Shown one piece after another: positions 24,734 through 33,622 of a stretch of DNA of 64,000 nt (position 1 is its first letter; every line of letters begins with the position of its first letter). This stretch comes from Nitrososphaerota archaeon. GTDB lineage: Archaea > Thermoproteota > Nitrososphaeria > Nitrososphaerales > Nitrosopumilaceae. Where the stretch lies: the NCBI GenBank assembly GCA_021323705.1, contig JAJPKL010000008.1:1-64000 (forward strand). The letters are read 5' to 3'. The notes beneath the pieces are model-generated. The model was not told the origin of the DNA. It ran no database searches and saw only the letters and a program-made list of their open reading frames with translations. A program made the translations under genes and the position numbers.

Positions 24734-25273
24734 TCAAATATGGGATCTAAAATTTAACCTATTTCTAGCAAGAAGCATTGCAAAAAGTGCCGACGCCACA
24801 AAGACCAACTCTACGGCGGGGCCAAACTCGGGAACTGTAACGTTACCATTTGACGGATTTATCTCATTGCCAACAATAATCGTGCCTTCCATCCACGGAT
24901 GGATGGAACAAAAATAGTTGTAAGTGCCTGGACTCATGAAGAGAAACGAGTACGTTCCTCCAGGAGCTATCTGGTCACTGTCAAATACCGAACCGGTCTC
25001 ATTTTCTGACGGTTTGCCGCTAGTAACGGTATGAGCTACAGTATCCATGTTTGTCCACGCTACTAGTGTGCTTGGCTGAATGGTTATAGTATCCGGAACA
25101 TAGCAATTCTTTGCAGAAACACAACTCTGGCCTGCCTCACTGCCGCCAACTATGTTTATTGAAACTCCAGATCCTTCTGCAAAAACAGGTACGGCAAACA
25201 CGGATCCAACAAGTATGGCAAAAATGACTGGAACTATTCTCATCTTTTTATCTGTACTTGAACCCAAAATCAA
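24734..25273 (-). CDS. Plastocyanin-like cupredoxin with PEFG-type anchor
   Basis: The protein has a signal peptide (ending VFA), a cupredoxin domain (about residues 35-135) with copper ligands in VAHTVTSG and FCSIHPWM, a Cys pair (CVSAKNC) shared with the protein at 15550, and a C-terminal VPEFGPAVELVFVASALFA signal with a basic tail. It has almost no stalk, so the copper domain sits close to the membrane or surface layer. It is likely an electron-transfer protein outside the cell. It is convergent with the zinc-ribbon gene. Confidence 0.88.
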   Translation of the reverse strand: MILGSSTDKKMRIVPVIFAILVGSVFAVPVFAEGSGVSINIVGGSEAGQSCVSAKNCYVPDTITIQPSTLVAWTNMDTVAHTVTSGKPSENETGSVFDSDQIAPGGTYSFLFMSPGTYNYFCSIHPWMEGTIIVGNEINPSNGNVTVPEFGPAVELVFVASALFAMLLARNRLNFRSHI

Positions 25274-25378
25274 ATGTATCGGTGAATGCCAAAATCTGTT
25301 TCAAAAATATCATAAATGATGACACAAAGCAAGAACTGAACCTAACATATTAAAATAGGAGAAAAGGTGAGGTGACGC

Positions 25379-25735
25379 GTGAAAGGTTCAAGCGCACTAG
25401 ATAACTATGACCGTAAAAAGGCCGAGAAAGCTCTTACAATGCTTTATGCTGACAAAAGTCACGAGTTTCGCGAACTTGCAGATGCCACAGGATATCCAGT
25501 GGGTGGCAAAGATTGGGAGAAGATAATCTTGAACTTTTGCTTGGACTTTGACGACTGTTTCAAGGCATGGTCTGATGAATCTACGCCGTCTGATCACAAC
25601 AAGGTGCACAAATGCATGACAATGATGAGACAGCTGGCGCGCGGAAAACCAAACATGACCGAAGTTACAAAACTGCAGACCATAGCCTATAGGATTGCCG
25701 AAGACTTCAAGTCGATTTATAAAAGAATAGAATAA
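25379..25735 (+). CDS. Hypothetical helical protein
   Basis: This 118-residue protein is predicted to be all-helical, with conserved-looking aromatic and Cys residues (NFCLDFDDCFKAW, HKCMTMMRQLARGKP). It has no signal peptide or membrane helix. No family is recognised. GTG is the start; the preceding AT-rich attaaaatagg (about 25348-25358) may be the TATA element. Confidence 0.5.
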   Translation: MKGSSALDNYDRKKAEKALTMLYADKSHEFRELADATGYPVGGKDWEKIILNFCLDFDDCFKAWSDESTPSDHNKVHKCMTMMRQLARGKPNMTEVTKLQTIAYRIAEDFKSIYKRIE

Positions 25736-25844
25736 TCCATTTCTGCTGTTTATTGTAAAATCTTGTTTTGATCACACAAGCTGAGCAGGTGCTATGAAAA
25801 CTCTCACACCTTATCATATTATCAAGCTGTGAAGATAACTTGCG

Positions 25845-25991
25845 ATGCCAAGCCCAGATGTATCAGTAGAGGAAATGTGGAAGACACTGGAACATTGTGG
25901 AATAAATCGCAAATCTCTTGAGAAACTTCATCCTTCACCTGAAACTATCTCGCACATCTATTCATCAGTAAAGAACCAAAAGACATCATAA
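25845..25991 (+). CDS. 48-residue hypothetical protein
   Basis: This gene is below the ORF-track limit. The product (MPSPDVSVEEMWKTLEHCGI...) is predicted to form two or three helices (EEMWKTLEHCG, RKSLEKL, PETISHIYSSVKN). An AT-rich element (tcatattatc, about 25814-25823) lies some 25-30 nt before the ATG. No family is recognised. Codon use and promoter position make it a reasonable small gene. Confidence 0.45.
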   Translation: MPSPDVSVEEMWKTLEHCGINRKSLEKLHPSPETISHIYSSVKNQKTS

Positions 25992-26036
25992 CTCTACTAG
26001 ATGTGGTATATAGGAAATCTTCTGCAAATAGCCCGT

Positions 26037-26957
26037 CTACTTTATGATGTTTCTAAAACGTGGATTGGCCCTTATCCTGTCTAGATCCTTGTCCTGCACT
26101 GCTGCCTCTTTCCATGAGGGGTCAAGACGAGTTGCCTTTTCAAGAGATGTGACTGCGCCATACTCGTCGCCCTTGAGTGAGCAAAGACAGGCCTTGTTGT
26201 ACAATGCCTCTGCATTGTTATTGTCCAGACGTATTACCTTGTTGTACCACTCAAGTGCCTCTGCATTTTTCCCAAGTCTGTACAATGAATGAGCCTTGAA
26301 TGTTAGTGCGTTGATATAATTTGCATCAATCTTCAACGCTGCATCAAAACACTCAAGAGCTTGTTGATACTTTTCACTTTTGTATAGTGTAATCCCTTTG
26401 TTTGATAGAACATGTACATTTTCTGGCACTTTGTTTAATGCCTCGTTAAAATATTGTAACGCGTTGTCATACTGTCCGTCTGAATCAAGTATGACTCCCT
26501 TGTTGTTGAGTGCTGCCATCTTGTTGGGGTTCCTCTTGAGTATATTGTCGTACATGTCAACAGCTTTTTGAGAGTTGCCTGTTATGTGATAAAAATTGGC
26601 TACCTTTAACAGATGTTCTTCTTCCTCTACTACCTGCTTGCCTGATTTTTGTAGCAAGTCCTTCAGTTTTTCATTTTCATCCAAAATAGTTTCTATGTCT
26701 TGTTTTGGTTCCTCTTCAAGAACTATGCTTTGCTCAGACCTGAGGACAAGTGGCAAGCCTAACGAGGTCAAGGTTTTTACGATGTACCTGCTGTTTTCCT
26801 CAAACCTTACACTCTCATCTTTGGGTGGCAGTACAGTTTCTACTGATTGGGGCTCTTCCACAAGTCTTTGTTCTTCCTGCGGGACATCCTCTTGCTTTGT
26901 CTCCACTACACTCTCTTTTTCCGGAGGTTTGACTTTGTTTAGCGAAGGAAATCTCAA
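26037..26957 (-). CDS. TPR-repeat protein with acidic N-terminus
   Basis: The 306-residue product has a disordered, Glu/Val/Pro-rich N-terminal region (about residues 1-110, with ESVVETKQEDVPQEEQ) and five TPR-like repeats (about 118-290: AVDMYDNILKRNP, ALQYFNEALNKVP, ALECFDAALKID, ALEWYNKVIRLD, AVTSLEKATRLD). It is soluble and probably a scaffold. TTG is the start, 26 nt after a TATA-like TTATTAAT. Confidence 0.85.
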   Translation of the reverse strand: MRFPSLNKVKPPEKESVVETKQEDVPQEEQRLVEEPQSVETVLPPKDESVRFEENSRYIVKTLTSLGLPLVLRSEQSIVLEEEPKQDIETILDENEKLKDLLQKSGKQVVEEEEHLLKVANFYHITGNSQKAVDMYDNILKRNPNKMAALNNKGVILDSDGQYDNALQYFNEALNKVPENVHVLSNKGITLYKSEKYQQALECFDAALKIDANYINALTFKAHSLYRLGKNAEALEWYNKVIRLDNNNAEALYNKACLCSLKGDEYGAVTSLEKATRLDPSWKEAAVQDKDLDRIRANPRFRNIIK

Positions 26958-27090
26958 CTATTTGCTTTGGCGCAAGCCCGATTAATAATGCAATCTCTTG
27001 AGTTCATTCTTCTTTCTTTAATAAAAGTGGACGCTCATGGTGTTTATGACATGTAGCGCTTGGAGCATTCATTTGATTGGCAAGAGATTT

Positions 27091-27324
27091 TTATTCTAAT
27101 TCCTTGCCTGTCATTCGCATATATAATTCCCTTATGCCTGTAATTTTTATCTCAGCCTCTCTCAAAGATAGATTATAGAAATCAAATGGAAATGTAGGGT
27201 TATTCTTGTACATGTTCATCATTTCAGTCACCCTGTCTTGAAGTTCTTTTATGGACTGGACACAATTCTCACGTAAAAACGATTGGAATTCTTCTGGCAT
27301 TGTGGTCTCTCCATCCCCATCCAT
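27091..27324 (-). CDS. 77-residue hypothetical protein
   Basis: This small soluble, acidic, helical protein (for example ENCVQSIKELQDRVTEMMNMY) has no recognised family. It contains a single Cys. The start is ATG, possibly the second one (MPEEFQ) nine codons in. It lies alone, beside a decayed transposase fragment. Confidence 0.45.
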   Translation of the reverse strand: MDGDGETTMPEEFQSFLRENCVQSIKELQDRVTEMMNMYKNNPTFPFDFYNLSLREAEIKITGIRELYMRMTGKELE

Positions 27325-27399
27325 GATGGTTTAGGACACATGTTTTACTTAACCATTATCTGAAAGGATAATTCGGTATGTTTGATGACTAGATATTCT

Positions 27400-27520
27400 A
27401 TAATTGTCTACAATCACATATGGGATTAGATGGAAAAACGTCTAGTGAATGGCAGGAATCAAAGTAGACGGTGAAAACAAGTGGATTACCTTGATACAAA
27501 ATGCGAGTAAGAAAACTTGA
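27400..27520 (+). pseudogene. Decayed C-terminal fragment of an IS transposase
   Basis: This stretch is homologous to the end of the transposase fragment at 36719-37060. HMGLDGKTSSE here matches HMGLEGKTPSE there, and after a one-base deletion AGIKVDGENKWITLIQNAS matches AGIKIEGYNKWMTLIQNAS. The reading frame is broken, and no terminal inverted repeat was seen nearby, so it is a remnant of an old insertion. Confidence 0.8.
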
Positions 27521-27560
27521 AACATCGTTTTAATACCTGAAACAAATCATCAAATCATCC

Positions 27561-28223
27561 ATGAAATGTATTGATTGCCAATGCATACCTGAAATATGCA
27601 GTAAAGTAAGTTTCGAAGATTGTAGGTTATGTATCAAGGATGATTGTTGTTGTATCGAGATTCATCTCAAAGAGGGAAACAAATCAGTAATTGCAAAATT
27701 CTTCTTGAACACAAAAAACATGTATGCGTCTGCACTAGGTATTGAGATCCTTTGCATTCTATCTGCGGAAATAGGACAAAATAGCAGTTTCTTTTTGTTT
27801 GGTTTCAAAACTCCCTTCGGAATCGCTATGTCCTATATCATGGGTTATGGTCTTGCAGGCTTTACTACATTTGCAACAATACTAGGCAGATACAATTTGG
27901 AAAGAGTAGCAGATGGTTGTTGTTCTGTATTAGAACATGACAGTAATGGATTTTTTTCTAATCTCAAAACTACTTTCAAAAACTTTGCAATAGGCATGGA
28001 TAAGATACCTAAAATATACAAAATGCCAGAATTTAGGATGATAGTTAAAACAAGCCTTTACGTTTTAGTAGCAAGTGAAAGTATCTGTATCCTAACTGCG
28101 GAAACGGTCAATTTTGCATTCTTTAGACACGCACTTTGGTTATCTATTCCATTGTCCTTATTTGCAGGGGCTTTGGCAATAACTATGTTAGAAGCTTACA
28201 AGAAAACCAAAGTTTCAAACTAA
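27561..28223 (+). CDS. Membrane protein with Cys-rich N-terminus and internal duplication
   Basis: The 220-residue protein begins with a Cys-rich cytoplasmic segment (nine Cys in the first 31 residues: CIDCQC, CRLCIKDDCCC) that could bind a metal or an iron-sulfur cluster. Four membrane helices follow in two pairs. The first helix of each pair carries a related motif, EILCILSAE and ESICILTAE, which shows an internal duplication and places an acidic residue inside the membrane. No known transporter family is recognised. A metal-ion transporter or sensor is a reasonable guess, not a call. Confidence 0.55.
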   Translation: MKCIDCQCIPEICSKVSFEDCRLCIKDDCCCIEIHLKEGNKSVIAKFFLNTKNMYASALGIEILCILSAEIGQNSSFFLFGFKTPFGIAMSYIMGYGLAGFTTFATILGRYNLERVADGCCSVLEHDSNGFFSNLKTTFKNFAIGMDKIPKIYKMPEFRMIVKTSLYVLVASESICILTAETVNFAFFRHALWLSIPLSLFAGALAITMLEAYKKTKVSN

Positions 28224-28322
28224 GGCCTCGACTCTTGATACGAAGAAAAATCTAGTCAGGTCTCATAAATTATCCAAAACCCTAAAAGATCATGTTTTTC
28301 AATAATCGAGTCGTAATGCTGT

Positions 28323-29012
28323 ATGATGCACCAATCAATAAAAAAGAACGAGTTTTTGACCTTTGTAGAAAGGGAAGCAAAGATACACATTGACAACTAC
28401 ATCGAAAGTGCAATCCACTTGGCAGAAGAGGTCCACTCCGGTGTCAAAAGGGAGGATGGCACTTCGCCGTTTCTTGAAACGCACATCTTTCCTGTTGCAA
28501 TGGACGTAATCCGACACTACAAGTGGGCAAACAAACCCATGACCACAATTCAGATCGTATCTGCAATACTACATGATGTCATGGAAGACAATGAACGAAT
28601 ATTGGATCTGCATGCTGCAAAGTCATACGGATTTGATGCATACTTTAGCCACCGATTTGGAGAATACGTATACAAGGTAGCCACAACGCTGAAAACAAAG
28701 CCGCTTGAGATTTATCCGGGGCATGATGAAAAAGAGCAGGAACTGGAAAGGTTTCGGGAATACTGTAACACTTTAACAAAATCAGATTATGATATCAAGA
28801 CAATCAAGCTTGCAGACAGACTAAATAACATGAGATTTATCTCAAAGGTTACAGGACATGAAAAAATAAACAGGTACATAAGAGAGGCTGAGGACTTTTA
28901 CATTGCATATACGATAATAGAGCCCAGAATGGACGACTTTTACCAAGAAATTCGAAAAGCCTATGAAGACTTGAGGCTTCTCTCAAAGGAAAAAACGACC
29001 ATTGCAGCCTAG
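28323..29012 (+). CDS. HD-domain hydrolase, SpoT/Mesh1-like
   Basis: The 229-residue protein resembles stand-alone (p)ppGpp hydrolase domains. It has an early His in AEEVHSG, a second in FLETHIFPVA, the HD pair in ILHDVMEDN (about residue 82) and the distal Asp in IKLADRLNNMRF (about 158-169), all characteristic of RelA/SpoT-type HD domains. There is no synthetase or TGS domain, as in Mesh1 and small alarmone hydrolases. Its substrate could be an alarmone or another nucleotide. A related protein that has lost the HD pair is at 39796-40347. Confidence 0.82.
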   Translation: MMHQSIKKNEFLTFVEREAKIHIDNYIESAIHLAEEVHSGVKREDGTSPFLETHIFPVAMDVIRHYKWANKPMTTIQIVSAILHDVMEDNERILDLHAAKSYGFDAYFSHRFGEYVYKVATTLKTKPLEIYPGHDEKEQELERFREYCNTLTKSDYDIKTIKLADRLNNMRFISKVTGHEKINRYIREAEDFYIAYTIIEPRMDDFYQEIRKAYEDLRLLSKEKTTIAA

Positions 29013-29027
29013 AAAAATAACTGCTTT

Positions 29028-30896
29028 CTAACCATACTGATAATTGATTCCCTTCTCGCCTGCAGGGTGCTTCCAGTCTGTCTCCTCTGAGCACGTGCCG
29101 CATTCTATGCACCCTTCGTGTTGTATCATTACACCCTCTTTTTCCATGAAATAGCACTTGGTTGGGCACAGAACTATCATCTTTTTCATAAACTCGCTTG
29201 TGGGCTTGAGCACCTTGATATGTGATTTGCTGTCATCATTGTACTTTAGCTTGGCAATTCTTTGTGCAATGGATGGAATGGTTGGAGTGTAAGAAGATGA
29301 CATGCTTGTTCCAAGTCTTTCTGCAATCTCTGTCGGCACTTTGACATAAGTATCTACAGTCTCAATTATTGGAAGTAATTTTTCATATCCCAAGATGTTT
29401 GCAAATCCCACTGCAAAGTTTCGCAGCGTCTTGCTTGACATCATCTTTATCACCATGCCGTATTTTGAGCTGATTATATCCTTTGGAACGTCTTTTGCAG
29501 CATCAAGGAATATCTTCAGGTAGTCTTTGTCTATTGACTTCAAGTCATGCGTATAGGGGCTCTGTTCTACTGATTGCAAATAGTATTGGCCCAGATGGTC
29601 GTCAGAAAAGTTGTTCCTGTCAAGGGTTCTGGCAACTGCCTCTGCAGCCCTTGCAGCATCATCTATTCCTACGTTGAGCCCTTCTATTCTTGGACCGACA
29701 AATACTCCTCGTCCTGCGGCATCTCCTACAAATAGAATGTTCTTAAAGTACGGCTTTTCCATTCTGCAGCGCTTTCCGTCTGGCACAAGTTTTGCGCTGT
29801 ATTCTTCTTCTATATAGTCAGTCCCAAACTTGATGCCATATTTTGTTGACATCTGGTCTCTAATAGAAGAAAGCTGTGATTCCATCTCTTCTGCAGAACT
29901 ATACTTTCCTTCCGCGATGATCTTCTCTCTCTTATTTTTGGAGTAATATGCGTCTCTAAGTTCTGTCCATGTTTTTATCATCTTGGTTACCGCAAAACGG
30001 ATGCGCATCTGTTCTTCTTTTGCAACGTTCTTGTCTATCTCCCCCCTGAGAGGAACCTCATCTTTGATAAACTCGCTTATCATGGGATTTCTCAGCAAAG
30101 CATTTACAATCTCGTAAGGCTCGGCCGGGTTCTCTAAAAGCGAATCAAGGTGGTATACGCCACCAACCGACAAGGTATCGCGGTTAGTATAGAGGAATCC
30201 TCCGCCAATGTGATTTAGAGTTACATCTCCTGCAAAAAGATGCGCGGCTCCCTCATCAGGACCAATTGAGAACCTCTGGGCCATTATGTCTTCAGGAAGT
30301 TTTACAACAACTTTGACCCCCTGATAGATCTGACTTGGAGAAAATTTCTGCCTTGCACCAGTCATGTATGCAATCTCAGAGTTGACGCCGTCAGCTGCAA
30401 TCACTGCCTTGACTTCGATCTCTTCTAGCTCATCAGTCTGTATGATAGTTTTCTCTCCTTCCCACCGTATAGCACTGACGTGTACCCCTGATACTATGCC
30501 TCCGCCTTGTTTTTGAGCCGCCTCCTCTGCTTGTTGTGCAAACCAGTTGTTCAGCTTGTTCATGAGTACAGAGCAACCAAAGTTTGCTTCATAATTGTGT
30601 GCTGCAGTGAGGTCAATCGAAAAGACCTTGTCTTTTGAGGTTGCATTCAAAATGTATTTTGTTATCTTTCTTTCATAGGGCGCGTCTGTTAGAAAGTTTT
30701 CATAAATATCTTCTACGTTGTATGCCTTGCCTTTTTTTGGTTTTTTGGAATATAGTATTCCGCCTGAAATATTTTTGGAACCGATCTTTTCTCCACCTTC
30801 TAAAAGAACTGCCTGTTTCCCAAGAGATGAAAGGCGCTTGAGTGCTGCAAGTCCTGCCGAGCCGCCCCCAATGATTGATACATCGTATTTTTCCAA
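29028..30896 (-). CDS. fixC: ETF-quinone oxidoreductase-like FixC-FixX fusion
   Basis: This is a flavoprotein of the FixC / ETF dehydrogenase family with a C-terminal ferredoxin domain. The FAD motif IIGGGSAGLAAL is at residues 8-19, a second FAD motif (FVGDAAGRGV) near 390, and the FixX-like 4Fe-4S end has CPTKC and GCIECGTCSE. It takes electrons from ETF and passes them to the quinone pool, or takes part in bifurcation with FixAB. The 622-residue length equals FixC plus FixX, which are separate genes in many bacteria. It lies 13 nt after the ETF alpha gene in a three-gene operon (beta, alpha, FixCX). Confidence 0.88.
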   Translation of the reverse strand: MEKYDVSIIGGGSAGLAALKRLSSLGKQAVLLEGGEKIGSKNISGGILYSKKPKKGKAYNVEDIYENFLTDAPYERKITKYILNATSKDKVFSIDLTAAHNYEANFGCSVLMNKLNNWFAQQAEEAAQKQGGGIVSGVHVSAIRWEGEKTIIQTDELEEIEVKAVIAADGVNSEIAYMTGARQKFSPSQIYQGVKVVVKLPEDIMAQRFSIGPDEGAAHLFAGDVTLNHIGGGFLYTNRDTLSVGGVYHLDSLLENPAEPYEIVNALLRNPMISEFIKDEVPLRGEIDKNVAKEEQMRIRFAVTKMIKTWTELRDAYYSKNKREKIIAEGKYSSAEEMESQLSSIRDQMSTKYGIKFGTDYIEEEYSAKLVPDGKRCRMEKPYFKNILFVGDAAGRGVFVGPRIEGLNVGIDDAARAAEAVARTLDRNNFSDDHLGQYYLQSVEQSPYTHDLKSIDKDYLKIFLDAAKDVPKDIISSKYGMVIKMMSSKTLRNFAVGFANILGYEKLLPIIETVDTYVKVPTEIAERLGTSMSSSYTPTIPSIAQRIAKLKYNDDSKSHIKVLKPTSEFMKKMIVLCPTKCYFMEKEGVMIQHEGCIECGTCSEETDWKHPAGEKGINYQYG

Positions 30897-30909
30897 ATCT
30901 CTTGCCTGC

Positions 30910-32094
30910 CTATGCCTGCACTACCTGCTTTTGCTTTCTTATCTCTTCGATAAAGATTGGAATGACGTCTTCCATCCTGCCTTTCACAAACACGTCACAC
31001 TCGTCTCGAATTGAGGCGTTCTCGTCTGGGTTTATTGCAACGATAAATTCAGAGTCTCGCATGCCCGAAATGTGCTGCATGGCTCCGCTAATTCCTATTG
31101 CCATGTACACCTTGGGACTTACCTTTCTTCCACTGATGCCAATCACCCTGTCGGGAATTAGATAGGTCGAGTCTACTGTCTGGCTTACCGAGAACGGTCT
31201 TTTGGATAAAGGCAGGGTAATTCCAATCTGTGCATCAAGTTCAGACGCAAGTTCCTCTATCAATTTTATGTTCTGCTCAGGCGAGTCCTTGACTCCTCGG
31301 CCAAAACTTACTACCGCCTTGTGGCTGTCAAAATCGATCTCGCTTTTGATTATCTTGCGGTCAATTATCTTGACTCTCAGATCCTGCTCGTCAAATTTTG
31401 GCGTGTACTCTATGATCGTACCTTGTCTGGTGGAGTCGGGGTGTATTACTTCAAAGACTCCGGGTATTATGCTGCAGGCCTGCGGGTGGTAATCTTTCTG
31501 CATTGCAGGATTTTTGTTGTCAAGACAGAGTATTGTAGTCCATAAAAATCCAGAAAAATCTGGCCTGTACATTTCAAGCGTCTTCTCATATGTAAGGGGC
31601 TTGCCACCAGTCTTGTTTTGGTGCGTTATCTGAAGGTCTGCCACAACCAACTTGTTAATGTCTGATGCAAGGCCCGACTCTAGCTGGGCCATGACCGTGG
31701 CCGAAAGGTGCCTTCCTATGCTGTCTGCCCCAAAGAACATGTATCTTGGTCTCTTGAATTGTTGCGCATACTCTAGTTCTATCTTTGACGCAATCTCTCT
31801 GTCCTGGGCTATCTGAGCTATCACTTTGGTATAAATTGTATTTCTGAGATGATTCAACTCTGGATTGTCGGCGCATACCACTGCATCTGCACCATGCTGG
31901 ATGAGAACATTTGGTAATTCTTTTACATTGTACCCAAGTAAGACTGCAACAACTTTTTCTTTTGATGAATATTTCTTGTTGAAATCATCCATCATTCTAC
32001 GTGCTTCGCCTATCATCTCAAGGCTTACCTGCAGTATCTTTCCTTCCTCGTGTTCTACTATGATGTATACGTGCCTGTAATCCCCATCTGTCAT
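30910..32094 (-). CDS. fixB: Electron transfer flavoprotein alpha subunit
   Basis: The C-terminal half (about residues 255-385) has the ETF alpha FAD domain: VVSFGRGV, IGISGRKVSPKVYMAIGISG and QHISGMRDSEFIVAIN. The N-terminal part is the usual ETF alpha/beta-fold domain (VYIIVEHEEGK). At 394 residues it is longer than the roughly 310-330 typical of ETF alpha, mainly through insertions in the first half. It forms a heterodimer with the product of the preceding gene, with which it overlaps by 4 nt. Confidence 0.9.
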   Translation of the reverse strand: MTDGDYRHVYIIVEHEEGKILQVSLEMIGEARRMMDDFNKKYSSKEKVVAVLLGYNVKELPNVLIQHGADAVVCADNPELNHLRNTIYTKVIAQIAQDREIASKIELEYAQQFKRPRYMFFGADSIGRHLSATVMAQLESGLASDINKLVVADLQITHQNKTGGKPLTYEKTLEMYRPDFSGFLWTTILCLDNKNPAMQKDYHPQACSIIPGVFEVIHPDSTRQGTIIEYTPKFDEQDLRVKIIDRKIIKSEIDFDSHKAVVSFGRGVKDSPEQNIKLIEELASELDAQIGITLPLSKRPFSVSQTVDSTYLIPDRVIGISGRKVSPKVYMAIGISGAMQHISGMRDSEFIVAINPDENASIRDECDVFVKGRMEDVIPIFIEEIRKQKQVVQA

Positions 32095-32969
32095 TTTATC
32101 ACCATTGTAGAAAGAGACTGTCTAATCCTTGCGACAACCTTGCGAATCTGTTCTTTGTCTTGACCATCGATTACTTCAGCTTGTCTTGTGGCCTTGCCTT
32201 TTGGTATACGCTCCACCTTGTAGACTATGGTTGGAGAGCCAGCAATCCCGATAAGCTTCGGATCTGCTCCTATCTGCAATGCGTTTAGAACCTTGAGGTA
32301 TTGCTTGAAATTTTGAGAGCGCACTCTTGCCTCCTTTTGATATTTTTCGTAAGCCAATCTTTGTGATACGGTATTAAACTTGGGTTTGTATGAAGGATCT
32401 ATTGCAATAAAGACAGGTAGGGGGACCTCCATCTCTTCTACTACGTCATAAATCCCTTGTAATCTGACAAACCTTTTGACTCTAACTATCCTCTTTGCTG
32501 GGTCTATCTCATAATCAATTACATTTCCAAGAAATGTCATTCCAAGCTTCCATGCTGTCTGAGGGCCCGTCTGTCCCGTCTCTCCATCAGATGCCCTGTG
32601 CCCTGAAAACACAATGTCCATTTTCTCTTGCATCTTGAGTATGCCTGATTTGAGAACTTCAGCCGTTGCTAACGTGTCAGCACCAGCAAAAACCCTATCG
32701 CTGTAAAGATAAAGTTCGTCTGCGTCTGACATCAACTGAGCCTGCTGTAGCATGGATTCTGCAGTGGGAGGACCCATTGTGGCAATTGAGATCTTTGCAC
32801 CGTGCTTTACCTTTGCATAAAACGCAGCGTTTACAGCTATAGCACTGTGCGGTCCAAGTATGTTCTTTGTCTCTGCTCTGTTGAGTGTGCCGTCTGGGTT
32901 ATAACTGACGTTTCCTTCTGAAAAGTCAGGCTCTAATTTTACAATTACTGCTATATTAATCAAGTCCAT
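32091..32969 (-). CDS. fixA: Electron transfer flavoprotein beta subunit
   Basis: The product has the ETF beta pattern: an N-terminal strand IAVIVKLEPDFSEG, AINAAF-like helix, and the nucleotide-binding segment FSGHRASDGETGQTGPQTAW. It pairs with ETF alpha to carry electrons from flavoprotein dehydrogenases such as acyl-CoA dehydrogenases. ATG at 32969 is preferred to the track start at 33023 because the first 18 residues precede the conserved N-terminal strand. It is the first gene of the operon. Confidence 0.9.
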   Translation of the reverse strand: MDLINIAVIVKLEPDFSEGNVSYNPDGTLNRAETKNILGPHSAIAVNAAFYAKVKHGAKISIATMGPPTAESMLQQAQLMSDADELYLYSDRVFAGADTLATAEVLKSGILKMQEKMDIVFSGHRASDGETGQTGPQTAWKLGMTFLGNVIDYEIDPAKRIVRVKRFVRLQGIYDVVEEMEVPLPVFIAIDPSYKPKFNTVSQRLAYEKYQKEARVRSQNFKQYLKVLNALQIGADPKLIGIAGSPTIVYKVERIPKGKATRQAEVIDGQDKEQIRKVVARIRQSLSTMVIK

Positions 32970-33191
32970 TATTTCTAGATGATATGCTTTGATTTTATCT
33001 ATTGTGGTGATTCTTAAATGCAAAAAATAGAATTATTTGTTAACCCCGTTCCTGTCTGTGAGCACTATTTTTTCAAAAATGGTATTTCTTGGCATTGAAA
33101 TTCAATAGCTCAAATTAAATAGCTGAAATCAAATTAAGTGATAAAATGAATCTCCCTTCTTTTCTGAATGTACATAAGATACGTTCTTCTT

Positions 33192-33518
33192 ATGGATCTC
33201 AATCAAAGCCGTGATCTATACGTGATAAGACAGAACAAAAAATCAAACAACGTAAAATTGGTAATTTTCATTGTTATATACGCAGCCTTGGTAGTCTTCT
33301 CTCTTGCATGGTACAATGCTCTAACAAGCATTGATTGCGACATTACTCACACTTTGCCGTCAAATCCAGTCAGAGTCGGTTCGTCTCAAGACGTCTCGCA
33401 TAGTTGCAGTGATGAACTGAATTTCCACTGGATAAAGTTTTACGGTATAAACGGCCTCATTTATGGAGCCTCTCTGTTCATCTTTGTTGCTAATGCAAGA
33501 AAGAAAAACAGAAACTAA
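33192..33518 (+). CDS. Small membrane protein with two helices
   Basis: The product has a membrane helix near the N-terminus (VKLVIFIVIYAALVVFSLAWY), an external loop of about 40 residues with two Cys (SIDCDITH and VSHSCSDE, probable disulfide) and a second membrane helix (LIYGASLFIFVA) with a basic tail. It has no recognised family. ATG 33192 is preferred over ATG 33168, as the extra residues are not needed for the helix. Confidence 0.5.
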   Translation: MDLNQSRDLYVIRQNKKSNNVKLVIFIVIYAALVVFSLAWYNALTSIDCDITHTLPSNPVRVGSSQDVSHSCSDELNFHWIKFYGINGLIYGASLFIFVANARKKNRN

Positions 33519-33622
33519 ACCGTCGAAAACACCTGACTATTTTTATAAAAACAGCCATGTGAGAATATGAACAAAATTTATAATCAAGAAAACGTACTTT
33601 TTAGCTAAACTGAGATCCGCTT

